NCBI RefSeq assembly: GCF_003574445.1
Contig: NZ_KZ984554.1
Coordinates: forward strand, 289,498 to 353,497
Source of the DNA: Streptomyces sp. YIM 130001
GTDB taxonomy: Bacteria; Actinomycetota; Actinomycetes; Streptomycetales; Streptomycetaceae
Length of the DNA: 64,000 nt
Reading direction: 5' to 3'
Part shown: piece by piece, positions 44,158-52,566 of the stretch
Numbering within the stretch: the first letter of the stretch is position 1
How the letters are laid out: every line of letters starts with the position of its first letter
Program-made: the position numbers and the translations under genes
The notes under the pieces: generated by a model
Told to the model about the DNA's origin: nothing
Seen by the model: the letters and a program-made list of their open reading frames with translations, nothing else
Database searches by the model: none

Positions 44158-45633
44158 TCAGCCGCACTCACGGCCCTCGTTGATGCAGGACACCATCTCG
44201 TCCATCACCTCGTCGTCGAAGACGTTGATGAAGTCGCCGTGGTCGGTGATCGGTTTGTGCAGCTGTTCCGGGAAGGCGTCGACCGCGAAGTTCCGCTCCG
44301 GCGCCACGTCGTAGACGATCCGCTGCACCAGCTGCGGAATGGCCTGGAAGCCCTCGGGGCATCGGCCGCTCTCGTCTGCGAAGGCCACATGGGTGCGGTG
44401 GTTGGCGCTGTCGGTGTTCTGCCCGTCCCAGCAGCTCTGGAAGCGGAACGACCGCACCACGCTGCTGCCTTCGGGGCACAGCGGGTACTTGTCCTTCAGC
44501 TGCCGGTCCTCGAAACCGGTGCAGCTCCAGGAGGCGTTGGCGTTCGCGTCGCCGTTGGTGAAGGCCTTGGCGTCGCCGGTGATGATGCGCAGGAAGCGGG
44601 GCATCTCCACCACCTCGCCGACCGGGCTGCCGACGAAGTCGAGGGTGACCTCGGACGGCGTCTGGATCTTGCCGACGTTCTGGTCGTTGCCGCCGCCGTC
44701 CTCGTTCGCGTCCGCCTCGTCCTCGCCGTTCTGCACGCGCAGGACGGGCCAGTAGTACGTGGAGCGGTCGCCCTGGTCGTCGCAGCTCGTCTCTCCGGCG
44801 GCCAGGTCGTCGTCGCTGGCGAAGGCGTCGTTGGCCTGGTTGCCGACGTAGTCGTGCATGTGGTGGGCGCCGTTGCTCACCCCGGGGGCTGCGATGACGT
44901 TGTCGGAGTTGCGGTTGCCGTTCTCGTTGACGCCGCACTGGGTGGCGAACTTCCCGGTGGACGCGTCGTCGCCGTTCTCGGGGGTGTTCACATTGGGCTC
45001 GACGGACTCGATGTCGACGAAGTCCTCGTCCACCGGGCCGTTCCCGGCCTGTCCGCCGCCGGACTCGTCGCCGCCTTGGCCGCCGTCCTGACCGCCGTTG
45101 TCGCCCTGTCCGCCGTCCTGTCCGCCGTCCTGGCCATCCCCGCCTTCGCCACCGCCGTTGTCGTCGGCGCGCATCGTGCACGGGGCCATGCCCTTGAGGC
45201 CTTCCGGCGCGGAGCCGCCGGCCCGTTGCAGTGCGCCGTTGATGCGCCGCAGGGACCTCTCCCGCTGGTCGCGCAGTGAACCGAGCAGATCCTCCTGCCG
45301 TGCCGGGTCCGCGTTCTCCGCGAACCGCCGGTAGGCATCGGTGATCTGGCTGTCCATGGCCGCGAGCGTGCGGTCCACCTTGCCGCGTGCCCGACGGGGT
45401 ACGTCTCCGAGTCCGTTGGCCACTTCCGGGCAGTCGATGGTCGACACGGCGGGCGGTCCGGATCCACCGCCCTGCCCGCGCCCGCCGTCCTGCGCGGAAG
45501 GCCGGCCGCTGCCTTCGCCCGCTGAGGCGTAGACATTCACCGCGACCAGACCGCCCCCGCCCAGGACGAGTGCCACCGAGGCCGCGACGGCCCGGCCGGC
45601 CAGAGTTGATCGTTTGCGTGAGGTGCGTCCCAT
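44158..45633 (-). CDS. Secreted DUF1996 protein with low-complexity linker
   Basis: This 491-residue exported protein has a basic N-terminus and one hydrophobic signal/anchor segment ([21 protein letters not shown]). A helical region of about 80 residues follows, then a Gly/Asp/Gln-rich linker ([19 protein letters not shown]), and then a DUF1996 domain with [23 protein letters not shown] and FQSCWDG. DUF1996 is common in secreted proteins of fungi and actinobacteria, and its function is unknown. Several Cys residues could form disulphides. The ATG at 45633 is the natural start. The long linker suggests it reaches out through the cell wall. Confidence 0.88.
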   Translation of the reverse strand: MGRTSRKRSTLAGRAVAASVALVLGGGGLVAVNVYASAGEGSGRPSAQDGGRGQGGGSGPPAVSTIDCPEVANGLGDVPRRARGKVDRTLAAMDSQITDAYRRFAENADPARQEDLLGSLRDQRERSLRRINGALQRAGGSAPEGLKGMAPCTMRADDNGGGEGGDGQDGGQDGGQGDNGGQDGGQGGDESGGGQAGNGPVDEDFVDIESVEPNVNTPENGDDASTGKFATQCGVNENGNRNSDNVIAAPGVSNGAHHMHDYVGNQANDAFASDDDLAAGETSCDDQGDRSTYYWPVLRVQNGEDEADANEDGGGNDQNVGKIQTPSEVTLDFVGSPVGEVVEMPRFLRIITGDAKAFTNGDANANASWSCTGFEDRQLKDKYPLCPEGSSVVRSFRFQSCWDGQNTDSANHRTHVAFADESGRCPEGFQAIPQLVQRIVYDVAPERNFAVDAFPEQLHKPITDHGDFINVFDDEVMDEMVSCINEGRECG

Positions 45634-45803
45634 GGGGCTACGTACGCACCACGGGCACCGGCGTCTCAACGCCCGGCGAAGTTCGGAGCATCCTCCAGGG
45701 GCAAGCGGGGGCAACCGTACTCAAGTCGGCTCCGCGGACCGGGAATCGGCGGATGAACAGACACCCCGGAACCGTCACCACCCCAAGTGCCGTACAGGGG
45801 ACT

Positions 45804-46457
45804 TCAGTTGTCGCCCCGGTCCAGGTAGGCGAGTACCGCGAGCACCCGCCTGTTGTCGTCGTCGGACACGTTGAGGTCGAGCTTCAGGAAGATGTTGGAG
45901 GTGTGCTTGGCCACGGCCCGTTCGGTCACGAAGAGCGCTCCCGCGATGGCCGCGTTCGACCGGCCCTGAGCCATCAGCTCCAGCACCTCCACCTCCCGCG
46001 GCGTCAGCCCGCCCAGCGGCGCGTCGGCGGACCGCCGCGACAGCAGCTGCTGGATCACCTGCGGATCCATCGCCGTACCGCCGGACGCGACCCGGCGCAC
46101 CGCGTCGATGAACTGATCCGCCTCGAAGACCCGGTCCTTGAGCAGATACCCCACCCCGCCGTTCCCGTCCGCGAGCAACTCGCGCGCGTACAGCTGCTCC
46201 ACGTGCTGGGAGAGCACGAGCACCGGCAGCCCGGGCCGGTCCCGGCGTGCCGCGAGCGCGCACTGCAGCCCCTCGTCCGTCTGGGAAGGCGGGAGCCGGA
46301 CGTCGACGACTGCGACGTCCGGCTGCAACTCGGCCAGTGCCCGGGTGAGTTCGGGCCCCGTCTCGACCGCTGCCGCGATCTCGAAGTCGTAAGCCTCCAG
46401 CATGCGGACCAGACCGTCCCGCAGCAGAAAGAGGTCTTCGGCTAGGACAACTCGCAA
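45804..46457 (-). CDS. LuxR-family two-component response regulator
   Basis: This 217-residue response regulator has a receiver domain (Asp8, phospho-acceptor Asp52 in VAVVDVRLPP) and a LuxR-type DNA-binding domain (LTPREVEVLELMAQGRSN). It is the output partner of the histidine kinase at 46442. The start is a TTG at 46457, which overlaps the kinase stop by 16 bases; GGAG lies five bases upstream, within the kinase end. Such coupling is usual for NarL-type pairs. The target genes are not visible here. Confidence 0.94.
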   Translation of the reverse strand: MRVVLAEDLFLLRDGLVRMLEAYDFEIAAAVETGPELTRALAELQPDVAVVDVRLPPSQTDEGLQCALAARRDRPGLPVLVLSQHVEQLYARELLADGNGGVGYLLKDRVFEADQFIDAVRRVASGGTAMDPQVIQQLLSRRSADAPLGGLTPREVEVLELMAQGRSNAAIAGALFVTERAVAKHTSNIFLKLDLNVSDDDNRRVLAVLAYLDRGDN

Positions 46458-47698
46458 GGGATCTCCATGGTCACCATGGTGGGACCGCCCGCGGGGCTGC
46501 TGACGGCCAGGACGCCGTCGAATGTACCGAGCCTCCGCTCGATGCCGCTCAACCCGCCCCCGGGTGCGACGGCCGCGCCACCGCGACCGTCGTCGGTCAC
46601 CCCGACCCGCAGCATCCCGTCGCGATGGTGCAGATCGATCCAGATCCGCTCGGCGCCCGCGTGCTTGACGGCGTTCGTGAGCACCTCGCTGATCGCGAAG
46701 TACGCCGCCGACTCGACGGGCGCGTCCGGCCGGCCCGGCAGGTCCACGGCCACCTCGGTCGGTACGGGCATCCGCAGCGCGAGCGCCTTGACCGCGTCAC
46801 CGACGCCGCGTTCCGCGAGCACCGGCGGGTGGATTCCGCGGACCAGGTCGCGCAGCTCGGTCAGGGCGTCCGCGGAGGACTTCCTGGCCTGGCCGATCAG
46901 CCGCTTCGCCTGCTCGGGGTCCTTCTCGATGAGCGCCTCGATGGTGCCGAGGTCCATTCCCACGGAGACCAGCCTGGCCTGCGCTCCGTCGTGCAAGTCC
47001 CGCTCGATGCGGCGCAGTTCGGCGGCCGAGGTGTCGACCGCGTCGTTCCTGGTCTCGGTGAGCCGGTCGATGCGCTGGGTCAGTTCGGCACCCTCGCCCG
47101 GGGCGAGCGAGGCCTGCGCGATCTTGAAGTGCCCCTTGACGAGATACGGATTGAGATACGTCGCCAGGGTGATCCAGACGCAGCCGAGCAGCGCGGCGAG
47201 GGTGGCGGTGCCCTGGCTGTCGACCGGGATGAACGCGTACCAGTAGCCGTCGATCGGCTTCCACAGCCCCGCCATGAGCAGCAGCCCGAACACGCCCTCC
47301 GCATACAGCCCGGGCGCGAGGATGGCGACGACGAAGCCACCGGTCATGTCGGTGACCAGCCACCGCATGTCGCGCCAGGTCGCCGGGTCCTTCATCAGCA
47401 GGCTGCACTGCTCGACCTGCCCGGTGACCCCGGTACGCAGATCCGCGGGGAACTTCCGGTACGGCACCGGAATCCGCACATCCGACCAGCTGGCGGCGAG
47501 CAGCCGGCGGTGGTTGGCGTGCGTCCTGACCATCCTCAGCACGAGCGGGGTGGTGAAGACCCCCACTCCGAGCACGATGAATGCCATCGAGAGCACCGTC
47601 ACGATGAACAGGGCGAGCGAGACACCCAGCGAGAGCAGGGCGAGCGCGAGCCCCTGTACTGCGGCGAGCAACGCCCCGCGCACCCTCGACGTGTTCAT
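46442..47698 (-). CDS. Sensor histidine kinase, HisKA_3 type
   Basis: This 418-residue membrane kinase has several N-terminal hydrophobic segments (about residues 10-57 and 116-182), a signalling helix, the dimerisation/phosphoacceptor motif RRIERDLHDGAQ with His236, and an ATP-binding domain with EVLTNAVKHA and DDGRGG. It phosphorylates the LuxR-type regulator encoded just downstream. The ATG at 47698 has AGGGGA upstream. The sensing part is a membrane-embedded DUF-like region without a large external loop, so the signal may be in the membrane. Membrane or cell-envelope stress sensing is a guess from this topology. Confidence 0.93.
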   Translation of the reverse strand: MNTSRVRGALLAAVQGLALALLSLGVSLALFIVTVLSMAFIVLGVGVFTTPLVLRMVRTHANHRRLLAASWSDVRIPVPYRKFPADLRTGVTGQVEQCSLLMKDPATWRDMRWLVTDMTGGFVVAILAPGLYAEGVFGLLLMAGLWKPIDGYWYAFIPVDSQGTATLAALLGCVWITLATYLNPYLVKGHFKIAQASLAPGEGAELTQRIDRLTETRNDAVDTSAAELRRIERDLHDGAQARLVSVGMDLGTIEALIEKDPEQAKRLIGQARKSSADALTELRDLVRGIHPPVLAERGVGDAVKALALRMPVPTEVAVDLPGRPDAPVESAAYFAISEVLTNAVKHAGAERIWIDLHHRDGMLRVGVTDDGRGGAAVAPGGGLSGIERRLGTFDGVLAVSSPAGGPTMVTMEIPCELS

Positions 47699-47822
47699 GA
47701 TCCCCTGCCTTCTGTCGTGGACTCCCCGTGTGCGTCCAGTGTCGCCGCCGCGACCCGGCCCGGGCACGGGGTTTCCCACCCGGATGTCGGGTGTACCCAG
47801 CAACACCCTCGCGGGTCCGGAG

Positions 47823-48536
47823 TCAGAGGGGCCGGGTGTGAACGCCGGTCCCTCCGGAGACGACGAGGTTGTTCCCGGTGATGTAACCGGCTGCGCCGGA
47901 GGCGAGGAACGCGACCGCTTCGGCGACGTCGGCCGGGACTCCGACGCGCCCCAGCGGGATGCCCTCCGCCCAGGAGTCGATCACTTCGTCGGAGATGCCC
48001 ATCTTGCGGTAGGCGGGCGTCTTGATCGCGCCGGGGCTGACCGCGTTGACCCGGATTCCGCGCGGAGCGAGTTCGATCGACAGGGCGCGCATCAGGGGGA
48101 GCAGGGCCCCTTTGGCGGCGGTCATCGCGGCTCCGAGTCCTTCCCCGGCGCCGACGGTGAAGACGACCGACGCGCCCTCGTTCAGAGGCGGCAGCGACTT
48201 CTGCAGGGTGAAGAAGCTGCCCTTGACGTTGATGTCGAAGAGGGCGTCGAAGGCGGCTTCGTCCGTGGTCTCGATCGGGCCGGGGCGGGAGACACCTGCG
48301 TTGAGGAACAGCAGGTCCAGCGAGCCGAACGTCTCGCGGGCGCGGCCCACCAGGCGGTCGGTGTCCGCCAGGGACCGTGTATCGGCGTGGACGACGGCGA
48401 TGTCCTGCGGCAGGCCGGGGTCGGTGTCGTGGACTCCGGTGACCATGACGCGATAGCCGCGTGCGTGCAGCGTCCGGGCGGTGGCCTCGCCGATGCCACT
48501 GGTTCCGCCGGTGATCAGGGCTGTGGGTTTCGACAT
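47823..48536 (-). CDS. SDR-family oxidoreductase lacking the catalytic Tyr
   Basis: This 237-residue short-chain dehydrogenase/reductase has the cofactor motif GGTSGIG (10-16), NAG (79-81) and a late PGAIKTP, as usual. However, the YxxxK active site reads MTAAK (Met138 to Lys142): the catalytic Tyr is Met, and the upstream Ser region is GAGEG. The protein may therefore be a binding or regulatory protein, or use another chemistry. The ATG at 48536 is preferred over the ATG at 48548 because GGAG lies seven bases upstream of it. It sits 121 bases after the quinone oxidoreductase gene on the same strand. Confidence 0.88.
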   Translation of the reverse strand: MSKPTALITGGTSGIGEATARTLHARGYRVMVTGVHDTDPGLPQDIAVVHADTRSLADTDRLVGRARETFGSLDLLFLNAGVSRPGPIETTDEAAFDALFDINVKGSFFTLQKSLPPLNEGASVVFTVGAGEGLGAAMTAAKGALLPLMRALSIELAPRGIRVNAVSPGAIKTPAYRKMGISDEVIDSWAEGIPLGRVGVPADVAEAVAFLASGAAGYITGNNLVVSGGTGVHTRPL

Positions 48537-48657
48537 GGGTGTCTCCATGAGTAGTAGTGCCCAGGTGTGGGCCGGGCGACTGCCGGGAGGGGGAGCGGAC
48601 CGGTCCCGCGAAGTGGCCCCGCTCGTGCGTATCCCCGCCGCGTACCCGGGTGCGGAG

Positions 48658-49578
48658 TCAGAGGGTGACGACGACCTTCCCGTGCACGTGGCGCCCCGCC
48701 TGCAGTTCGACGGCTTCGCGGATCCGGGACACGGGGAAGGTGGCGGCGATCGGCACGGTGATCTCACCGGTGGCGACGGCGTGGGCGACCCGCTGCAGGT
48801 CCTCGGGCCGCGCCTCGAAGCCGCCGGTCGCACGTACGCCGCCGGGTGGGTTGGCGCCCACGGCGATGGTGGCGATCCTTTCCGCGGGGACGCCGAGCGC
48901 CAGCGCCGCCTCGGCCGCCTCGGCGCCGAACAGGTCGGTCGCCGCGCTCACTCCGTCGGGAGCCAGCTCGCGCACCCGGTCCTCGAGGCCGGGGCCGTAC
49001 GTGACGGGTTCGACCCCGAACTGCCGGAGAAAGCCGAAGGTGCTCTCCGAGGCGGTGCCGATCACCCGCGCCCCGGCGAGCCCGGCCAGCTGGACGGTGA
49101 GCACACCGACGCCCCCGGCCGCGCCCCCGACCAGGACGGTGTCGCCGGCCTTCACGCCGGCGGACGCGAGCGCGGCAGCGGCCGTCAGCCCCGCCACGGA
49201 GAGCGTGCCGGCAACCTCGTCGCCGATCCCTGCCGGCGTGTGGAGGAGCGAACCCGTCGAGGGGTCGACCACCACATGGTCCGCCGCGGCCCGGCCCACC
49301 GCGCCTCCGTAGACGCGGTCGCCCACGGAGAAGCCGGAGACGCCGGCACCGACCTCGTCGACGACGCCGGCGATGTCGGTGCCGAACCCGGACGGCAGCG
49401 TGATGCCGAACCGTTGCGCCGCCTCGGGCGCCGAGGCGAGGAGCCAGTCCATCGGGTTGAGGCCGACGGCAGTCACGCGTACGCGCACCTCACCCGCTGC
49501 CGCATGCGGCTCCGGGACATCGCGCAGCTGGAGTACCTCCGGGCCTCCGAACGTCTCGTACACAACGGCTCGGCTCAT
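48658..49578 (-). CDS. NADP-dependent quinone oxidoreductase (zinc-independent MDR family)
   Basis: This 306-residue enzyme is a medium-chain reductase of the quinone oxidoreductase type, with a GroES-like N-terminal half (GEVRVRVTAVGLNPMDW) and a Rossmann half with VGGAAGGVGVLTVQLA. There are no zinc-ligand cysteines, so it should reduce quinones or enones with NADPH. The ATG at 49578 has GGAGG seven bases upstream. It is divergent from a TetR gene with a 21-bp near-perfect inverted repeat between, and the SDR gene follows it, so TetR-controlled detoxification is likely. Confidence 0.92.
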   Translation of the reverse strand: MSRAVVYETFGGPEVLQLRDVPEPHAAAGEVRVRVTAVGLNPMDWLLASAPEAAQRFGITLPSGFGTDIAGVVDEVGAGVSGFSVGDRVYGGAVGRAAADHVVVDPSTGSLLHTPAGIGDEVAGTLSVAGLTAAAALASAGVKAGDTVLVGGAAGGVGVLTVQLAGLAGARVIGTASESTFGFLRQFGVEPVTYGPGLEDRVRELAPDGVSAATDLFGAEAAEAALALGVPAERIATIAVGANPPGGVRATGGFEARPEDLQRVAHAVATGEITVPIAATFPVSRIREAVELQAGRHVHGKVVVTL

Positions 49579-49596
49579 GACGTGCCTCCACATCAG

Positions 49597-49617
49597 TGAT
49601 GGGACTTGGTCCTATCA
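49597..49617. promoter_or_regulatory. 21-bp TetR-type operator between the quinone oxidoreductase and TetR genes
   Basis: TGATGGGAC (49597-49605) and GTCCTATCA (49609-49617) form an inverted repeat around TTG with a single mismatch. It lies 19 bases upstream of the reductase start and 41 upstream of the TetR start, so one bound dimer could control both directions. Confidence 0.7.
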
Positions 49618-49657
49618 CAGTACATGGTGACGAGACCGAGTCCCGTAAGCTGTCGCC

Positions 49658-50227
49658 ATGGCTCGCTGGGAACCCAACGCACCGCAACGACTCGCCGACG
49701 CCGCTCTGGAACTGTTCACGGAGCGCGGTTACGACAACACGACAGTGCTCGACATCGCACAGCGCGCCGGACTCGCCAAGAGCTCCTTCTTCCGGCACTT
49801 CCAGGACAAGCGAGAGGTGCTCTTCGGCGAGAACGTGCTGATCGAGCCGATGGCCACGGCGATCGCCGAGGCGCCCGCCGGTGCCTCCCCGCTCGAGGCG
49901 ATGGCGCGCGGCTTCGACGTTCTCGGACGTGACGTCTTCACCTCGGACCACCGGTCCTTCGCCGTGCGCAGGAGAGCCGTGATCGAGACGCACCCCGACC
50001 TTCAGGAACGCGAGGCTCTCAAGGGGGTGAGCCTCACCGCCTCGATGGCGGAGGCGATGGCGCGCCGCGGAGCTCCCGAACTCGTCGCCGACGTGACCGC
50101 ACAACTGGGCACGCTCGCCTTGAAACTGACTCTCGATCGATGGATCGACCCGGGGAACACCGAGGAGTTCGCGGACATCGCCCGGCTGATCGTCCAAGAC
50201 GTCCGGACCGCGGTCGCCACCGTGTGA
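49658..50227 (+). CDS. TetR-family regulator, divergent from the quinone oxidoreductase
   Basis: This 189-residue repressor has the helix-turn-helix TVLDIAQRAGLAKSSFFRHF near its N-terminus and a compact C-terminal domain. It begins 80 bases from the divergent reductase gene; the inverted repeat at 49597-49617 is its probable operator, giving repression of both genes. Its inducer would be an electrophile or quinone if the target is read correctly. The ATG at 49658 is clear. It is convergent with the epimerase gene. Confidence 0.92.
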   Translation: MARWEPNAPQRLADAALELFTERGYDNTTVLDIAQRAGLAKSSFFRHFQDKREVLFGENVLIEPMATAIAEAPAGASPLEAMARGFDVLGRDVFTSDHRSFAVRRRAVIETHPDLQEREALKGVSLTASMAEAMARRGAPELVADVTAQLGTLALKLTLDRWIDPGNTEEFADIARLIVQDVRTAVATV

Positions 50228-50293
50228 ACCGCGGTCTCCTCGGTGTGAGCGGAGCCGCTGCGGCCGACGGCTCCTGCCGGGGCGTGCCGTCGG

Positions 50294-51292
50294 CTAGGCG
50301 CCTTCGCCCAGCACCTTCGCCTCGAGCTCCGGCGGCACGCCCACAGCGGGGCGGTCCGGGCGCTGCGGCGCGGTGCCGCCGATCGACTGCAGCCAGGCCC
50401 AGGTCGCCTCGACCGTCTCCTCGACGGGGCGGCAGCGCAGCCCGGTCGCCAGGGCCCGCTGTACGTCGACCGTGAACAGGCCGTCGTACAGATCGCTGCC
50501 GGGAGGCAGCCAGGCCGGCAGATGGTTCCAGGGTTCGATCCCGGCTGCGAGGACGGTCTCCGGGGCGGTCCACCGCAGTTCGGCCGACGTCGACCCGGTG
50601 GCGCGCAGGCAAGCCTCCAGGAGCCCGCCCGTCGTCGTGTGCCCCTGCGGACCGACCAGGTTGTACGGACCGCTGAGCCCGTCCGCTGCCGCGTCCAGGA
50701 TCCACTCGGCCAGATCCCGCGCGTCGATGTACTGCAACGGCATATCGCGTGGACCGGGTGCGAGCACCGGGCCGCCCGCCGCGATCCGTCCTAGCCACCA
50801 CGGCAGCCGGCCCACGTTCTCGTACGGGCCGAGGATCAGGCCCGCGCGGGCGAACAGCGAGTGGTCCTCGCCGAAGGCTTCGAGCGCGGCCAGCTCACCG
50901 CCCCGCTTGTCGGCGGCGTAGTCGGTCTGCTCCGCGTCCGGGGCACCCGCCACGAGCCGGGCGCTCTCGTCCGCGCCCGGGCCGCGCGGCCAGTCGTACA
51001 CCGAGCAGCTCGACACATAGAGGTAGTGCGCCACCCGGCCCGCCAGCAGCTGCGCGGTGTCGCGTACCGCGCGAGGGGCGCCGGACCAGGTGTCGACCAC
51101 CGCGTCCCACTCGCCGTCGGTGAGCGCGGCGAGGCCGTCCGGTGAGAGGCGGTCGCCGTGCAGCGCCGTGACGCCGGAGGGCGGATCGTGCCGGCCGCGG
51201 TGGAAGACCGTCACGTCGTGGCCCCTGGTCGTGGCCGCCTCGGCCACCGCGCGGCCGACGAACTCCGTACCGCCGAGAATCAGAAGTCGCAT
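50294..51292 (-). CDS. NAD-dependent epimerase/reductase (extended SDR)
   Basis: This 332-residue protein is an extended SDR with the NAD motif GGTEFVG (7-13), YVSSCSVYDW near the middle and the active-site YAADK. The family includes sugar-nucleotide epimerases, reductases and RNA-binding isoforms. The later part (PLQYIDARDLAEWILDAA and GPYNLVGP) is standard for these proteins. No nearby sugar or glycosyltransferase genes help decide the substrate. The ATG at 51292 is used; it sits convergently with the TetR gene. Confidence 0.9.
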   Translation of the reverse strand: MRLLILGGTEFVGRAVAEAATTRGHDVTVFHRGRHDPPSGVTALHGDRLSPDGLAALTDGEWDAVVDTWSGAPRAVRDTAQLLAGRVAHYLYVSSCSVYDWPRGPGADESARLVAGAPDAEQTDYAADKRGGELAALEAFGEDHSLFARAGLILGPYENVGRLPWWLGRIAAGGPVLAPGPRDMPLQYIDARDLAEWILDAAADGLSGPYNLVGPQGHTTTGGLLEACLRATGSTSAELRWTAPETVLAAGIEPWNHLPAWLPPGSDLYDGLFTVDVQRALATGLRCRPVEETVEATWAWLQSIGGTAPQRPDRPAVGVPPELEAKVLGEGA

Positions 51293-51476
51293 GGCGTGAA
51301 CTCTGCCTGCGCACGTGCCGCCGCGCACCGGATTCTGCTGTCAGGCGATCCGGCGATCCAGGCGCCCCAAGCGATCCACGCGGCACAGGAGCACAGGGTG
51401 CGTGGCCGGCCCCAGTACGGCAGGGACCGGCCACGCACCTGCGAGCGCCGCTACCCGCGGTGGGCGCTCGGGTGTC

Positions 51477-52118
51477 TCAACGGCCCGCGGGCGGCGCGTA
51501 CTTGTAGCCGACGCGACGTACCGTCTGGATCACCTGGCGGTGCTCGGCGCCGAGCTTGCGGCGCAGCCGCGCGACGTGCACGTCCACGGTGCGGCCGTCG
51601 CCCACATGTCCGTACCCCCACACCGTGCTGACCAACTGGTCACGGGTGTGCACCCGCTGCGGGTGGGCGACGAGATGGGCGAGCAGTTCGAACTCCAGAT
51701 ACGTGAGGTCGAGCGGTCGCCCGTCGACGTCGGCCGTGCGCTGTACCGGGTCGATCCGGACCAGTGCGTCGGCGGAGCCGCCCTGCACGGGCAACTGCGG
51801 CGCCGGGGAAGGCGCGACCGCAGGCGCCGGTGCGTGCAGCCGGCCGGCCACCCCGGGAGTGGTCGCCGCGCGGCCCGCCAGTGCCGCGGGCTGCTGGTCG
51901 GCGGGTACCAGCACCAGGTAGCCGACCATCGGCGGGTGGCCCGGCAGAGTCGGCACGGTGTGCTGGGGTGCGGGCAGCCAGGTGGCGCCCGGCGGCAGGA
52001 AGTCCGCGACGTCGACCACCTCGTCACGGTCGACGGCACGCAGACGGTGCCGTGCGGGCGGCAGTGCGCCGGACGATGCGGAGGCGGTCGCGGTGGAGAA
52101 GGGACGGGTGTTCGCCAT
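51477..52118 (-). CDS. glnRII: OmpR-type winged-helix regulator, GlnRII-like
   Basis: This 213-residue regulator has no receiver domain. The first 110 or so residues are Pro/Ala-rich with LRAVDRDEVVDVADFLPPGA and LVLVPADQQP, and the C-terminal half is an OmpR winged helix (LTYLEFELLAHLVAHPQRVH, then GDGRTVDVHVARLRRKLG and VGYKYAPP). In S. coelicolor the GlnR homologue GlnRII lies near glnII; the position and fold here fit that gene, which binds nitrogen-assimilation promoters. I give the symbol by synteny and fold, not by alignment. The ATG at 52118 is clear. A short possible leader peptide is encoded upstream. Confidence 0.65.
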   Translation of the reverse strand: MANTRPFSTATASASSGALPPARHRLRAVDRDEVVDVADFLPPGATWLPAPQHTVPTLPGHPPMVGYLVLVPADQQPAALAGRAATTPGVAGRLHAPAPAVAPSPAPQLPVQGGSADALVRIDPVQRTADVDGRPLDLTYLEFELLAHLVAHPQRVHTRDQLVSTVWGYGHVGDGRTVDVHVARLRRKLGAEHRQVIQTVRRVGYKYAPPAGR

Positions 52119-52217
52119 GGGAAGTCAGCTCTCTTCGCGCAGGAAGACGTCGGTTCGTCGAAGTACCGAAGGACGGAGTTACGTCTGCGCGCCGACCGAA
52201 GACCGGGGTGAGCGGCT

Positions 52218-52337
52218 TTAGAGGGCCGGCGCGTTCAGCGCGCGGCAACACACCCGGTCGAAGTCGTGATGCTGACGGGAAGGCCAGAACGGCTCGAGGT
52301 CATGGCGCCCCGTAGCGGTGTCCTGGTATCCGGTCAT
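52218..52337 (-). CDS. Possible 39-aa leader peptide upstream of the GlnRII-like gene
   Basis: A 39-residue frame (MTGYQDTATGRHDLEPFW, then PSRQHHDFDRVCCRALNAPAL) lies about 100 bases upstream of the regulator on the same strand. The DFDRVCCRA segment resembles the Cys- and Arg-bearing putative leader peptides often annotated upstream of streptomycete metabolic genes. The ribosome site is weak. Between this frame and glnII (a 448-base gap) I also see a GGCCGGGCCC hairpin near 52362-52383 and the glnII terminator. It may be a translated attenuator. Confidence 0.4.
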   Translation of the reverse strand: MTGYQDTATGRHDLEPFWPSRQHHDFDRVCCRALNAPAL

Positions 52338-52508
52338 GGGTCCCATTGAAGCAGAAGTCACGGCCGGGCCCCAGGGCCCGGCCGGACACCGGTGGCTTTC
52401 CGGCCGCCCACCGCGGCTTTCCGGCCTCCGCAAGAGGCCGCGGTGCGCGGCGAAGTGGCCCACCTCACCCTCGGCGCCCGCGTTGTCCACATGCCGGAAC
52501 ACCCCTCC

Positions 52509-52535
52509 GGGCGTCCGCACAAGAGGCGGACGCCC
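52509..52535. terminator. Terminator after glnII
   Basis: GGGCGTCCGC (52509-52518) and GCGGACGCCC (52526-52535) pair perfectly around a 7-base loop, 31 bases past the glnII stop. Confidence 0.75.
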
Positions 52536-52566
52536 ACAGGGAGTTGCTCGGGGGCGGCGCAGGGTC

